5,332 bases of DNA from Alphaproteobacteria bacterium (GTDB taxonomy: Bacteria > Pseudomonadota > Alphaproteobacteria > Rhizobiales > Beijerinckiaceae): positions 1 through 5,332 of the forward strand of contig RFZR01000128.1 of the NCBI GenBank assembly GCA_009920595.1, written 5' to 3'. Below, piece after piece: positions 4,800 through 5,332 of this stretch. How positions within the stretch are numbered: position 1 is the stretch's first letter; each line of letters opens with the position of its first letter. Position numbers and translations under genes: made by a program. Below the pieces are notes generated by a model. That model made no database searches. It worked only from the letters and a program-made list of their open reading frames with translations, and was not told where the DNA came from.

Positions 4800-5276
4800 A
4801 TGGCTGCATCGCTTCAGTCTCTCTCCGATCTTAAGGGATCACCCGCTGCACCTGCAGAAGCTCCACGCCACGTGCAGAAGCTCGACAAGCAAGGTCGTGC
4901 TTATGCCACTGGCAAGCGTAAGGACGCCGTCGCCCGTGTTTGGATCAAGCCGGGCAAAGGCACGATCACGGTGAATGGCCGTGCGCTTGAAGTGTATTTC
5001 GCGCGTCCGGTGTTGCGGATGATCTTGCAGCAACCTTTCGGTATCGCGTCACGCGTGGGCCAATATGACGTCACCGTCGATGTTGCGGGTGGCGGTCTTT
5101 CGGGTCAAGCCGGTGCGGTTCGCCACGGTCTCTCGAAAGCGCTCACATATTATGAGCCGGAACTGCGTGGCGTTCTCAAGAAGGCCGGTTTTCTCACCCG
5201 CGATAGCCGCGTGGTCGAGCGTAAGAAATATGGCCGCAAGAAAGCACGCCGGAGCTTCCAGTTCTCGAAGCGCTAA
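4800..5276 (+). CDS. rpsI: 30S ribosomal protein S9
   Basis: S9 belongs to the head of the small ribosomal subunit, and its C-terminal tail reaches the P-site tRNA. The product has 158 residues against about 130 in E. coli. The extra length is an N-terminal extension of about 33 residues rich in Ala, Ser and Lys, which is common in alphaproteobacteria. Landmarks are YATGKRKDAVARVWIKPGKG (35-54), VNGRALEVYF (58-67), the signature GGGLSGQAGAVRHGLSKAL (97-115), KKAGFLTRDSRVVERKKYG (127-145) and the invariant C-terminus QFSKR ending in the Arg that contacts P-site tRNA. The ATG at 4800 is preferred over the in-frame TTG at 4794 because of AGGAG at 4786-4790. It is the second and apparently last gene of the rplM operon, since a terminator follows 27 bases after the stop. 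Confidence 0.97.
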   Translation: MAASLQSLSDLKGSPAAPAEAPRHVQKLDKQGRAYATGKRKDAVARVWIKPGKGTITVNGRALEVYFARPVLRMILQQPFGIASRVGQYDVTVDVAGGGLSGQAGAVRHGLSKALTYYEPELRGVLKKAGFLTRDSRVVERKKYGRKKARRSFQFSKR

Positions 5277-5303
5277 TCAACGCGTTTCAGTTCTTCAAAA
5301 TTC

Positions 5304-5331
5304 AAAAGCCCGCGTTTATCGCGGGCTTTTT
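5304..5331 (+). terminator. Rho-independent terminator of the rplM-rpsI operon
   Basis: AAAAGCCCGCG (5304-5314) pairs perfectly with CGCGGGCTTTT (5320-5330) around the loop TTTAT. This gives an 11-bp stem with a G+C-rich core and a T-run at 5327-5331. The matching A-run on the left could let it work in the opposite direction too. The window ends at 5332, so a longer T-tract cannot be judged. Confidence 0.92.
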
Positions 5332-5332
5332 C

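Noticed and set aside
1..5332. Mobile element, CRISPR array, tRNA, rRNA, toxin-antitoxin or defence genes
   Set aside because: I looked on both strands and saw no transposase, integrase, spaced repeats or tRNA fold. All substantial frames belong to housekeeping or metabolic families.

Overview
This window looks like ordinary chromosomal DNA from an alphaproteobacterium, most likely of the order Hyphomicrobiales (Rhizobiales). The evidence is protein character and gene order. There is an rplM-rpsI pair whose S9 has the N-terminal extension of about 30 residues usual in alphaproteobacteria. It is preceded by a PaaI-type thioesterase and a divergent enoyl-CoA hydratase-like gene, a neighbourhood I recall from this order. 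The base composition looks moderate by eye, near half G+C, which is lower than in many relatives. I could not compute or search anything, so the taxonomic call is inference.

Layout, left to right. (1) Positions 1-1143, minus strand: most of metY (O-acetylhomoserine sulfhydrylase), cut off at its C-terminus by the window edge. (2) Positions 1144-1360: a divergent control region. It has back-to-back promoter candidates, a palindrome over the metY -10 box, and a folded metY 5' leader flanked by a near-repeat of the metY ribosome-binding region. (3) Positions 1361-2266, plus strand: a Tat-exported dienelactone-hydrolase-family (YghX-like) enzyme. (4) Positions 2293-3617, minus strand: two translationally coupled genes, an ECHDC3-like crotonase-fold protein and then a small CoA-binding Rossmann protein. 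A possible 25-codon leader ORF (3614-3691) precedes them. (5) Positions 3713-4144, plus strand: a PaaI-family hotdog thioesterase. (6) Positions 4145-4332: an AT-rich stretch, a promoter, and an rplM leader that can fold in mutually exclusive ways. (7) Positions 4333-5276, plus strand: rplM (L13) and rpsI (S9), closed by a strong intrinsic terminator at 5304-5331.

How the genes may work together. The crotonase-like protein, the CoA-binding protein and the thioesterase all suggest acyl-CoA handling, and metY belongs to methionine/homocysteine synthesis. No single pathway joins them in a way the sequence proves. rplM-rpsI is an independent ribosomal-protein operon with its own promoter, leader and terminator.

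I found no mobile element, CRISPR array, tRNA, rRNA or defence system, and no wholly new multi-gene system. The most interesting signals are regulatory: the metY leader RNA, the switch-like rplM leader, and the three-step ATGA coupling chain that starts with the possible leader peptide. No gene-free stretch exceeds 300 bases.
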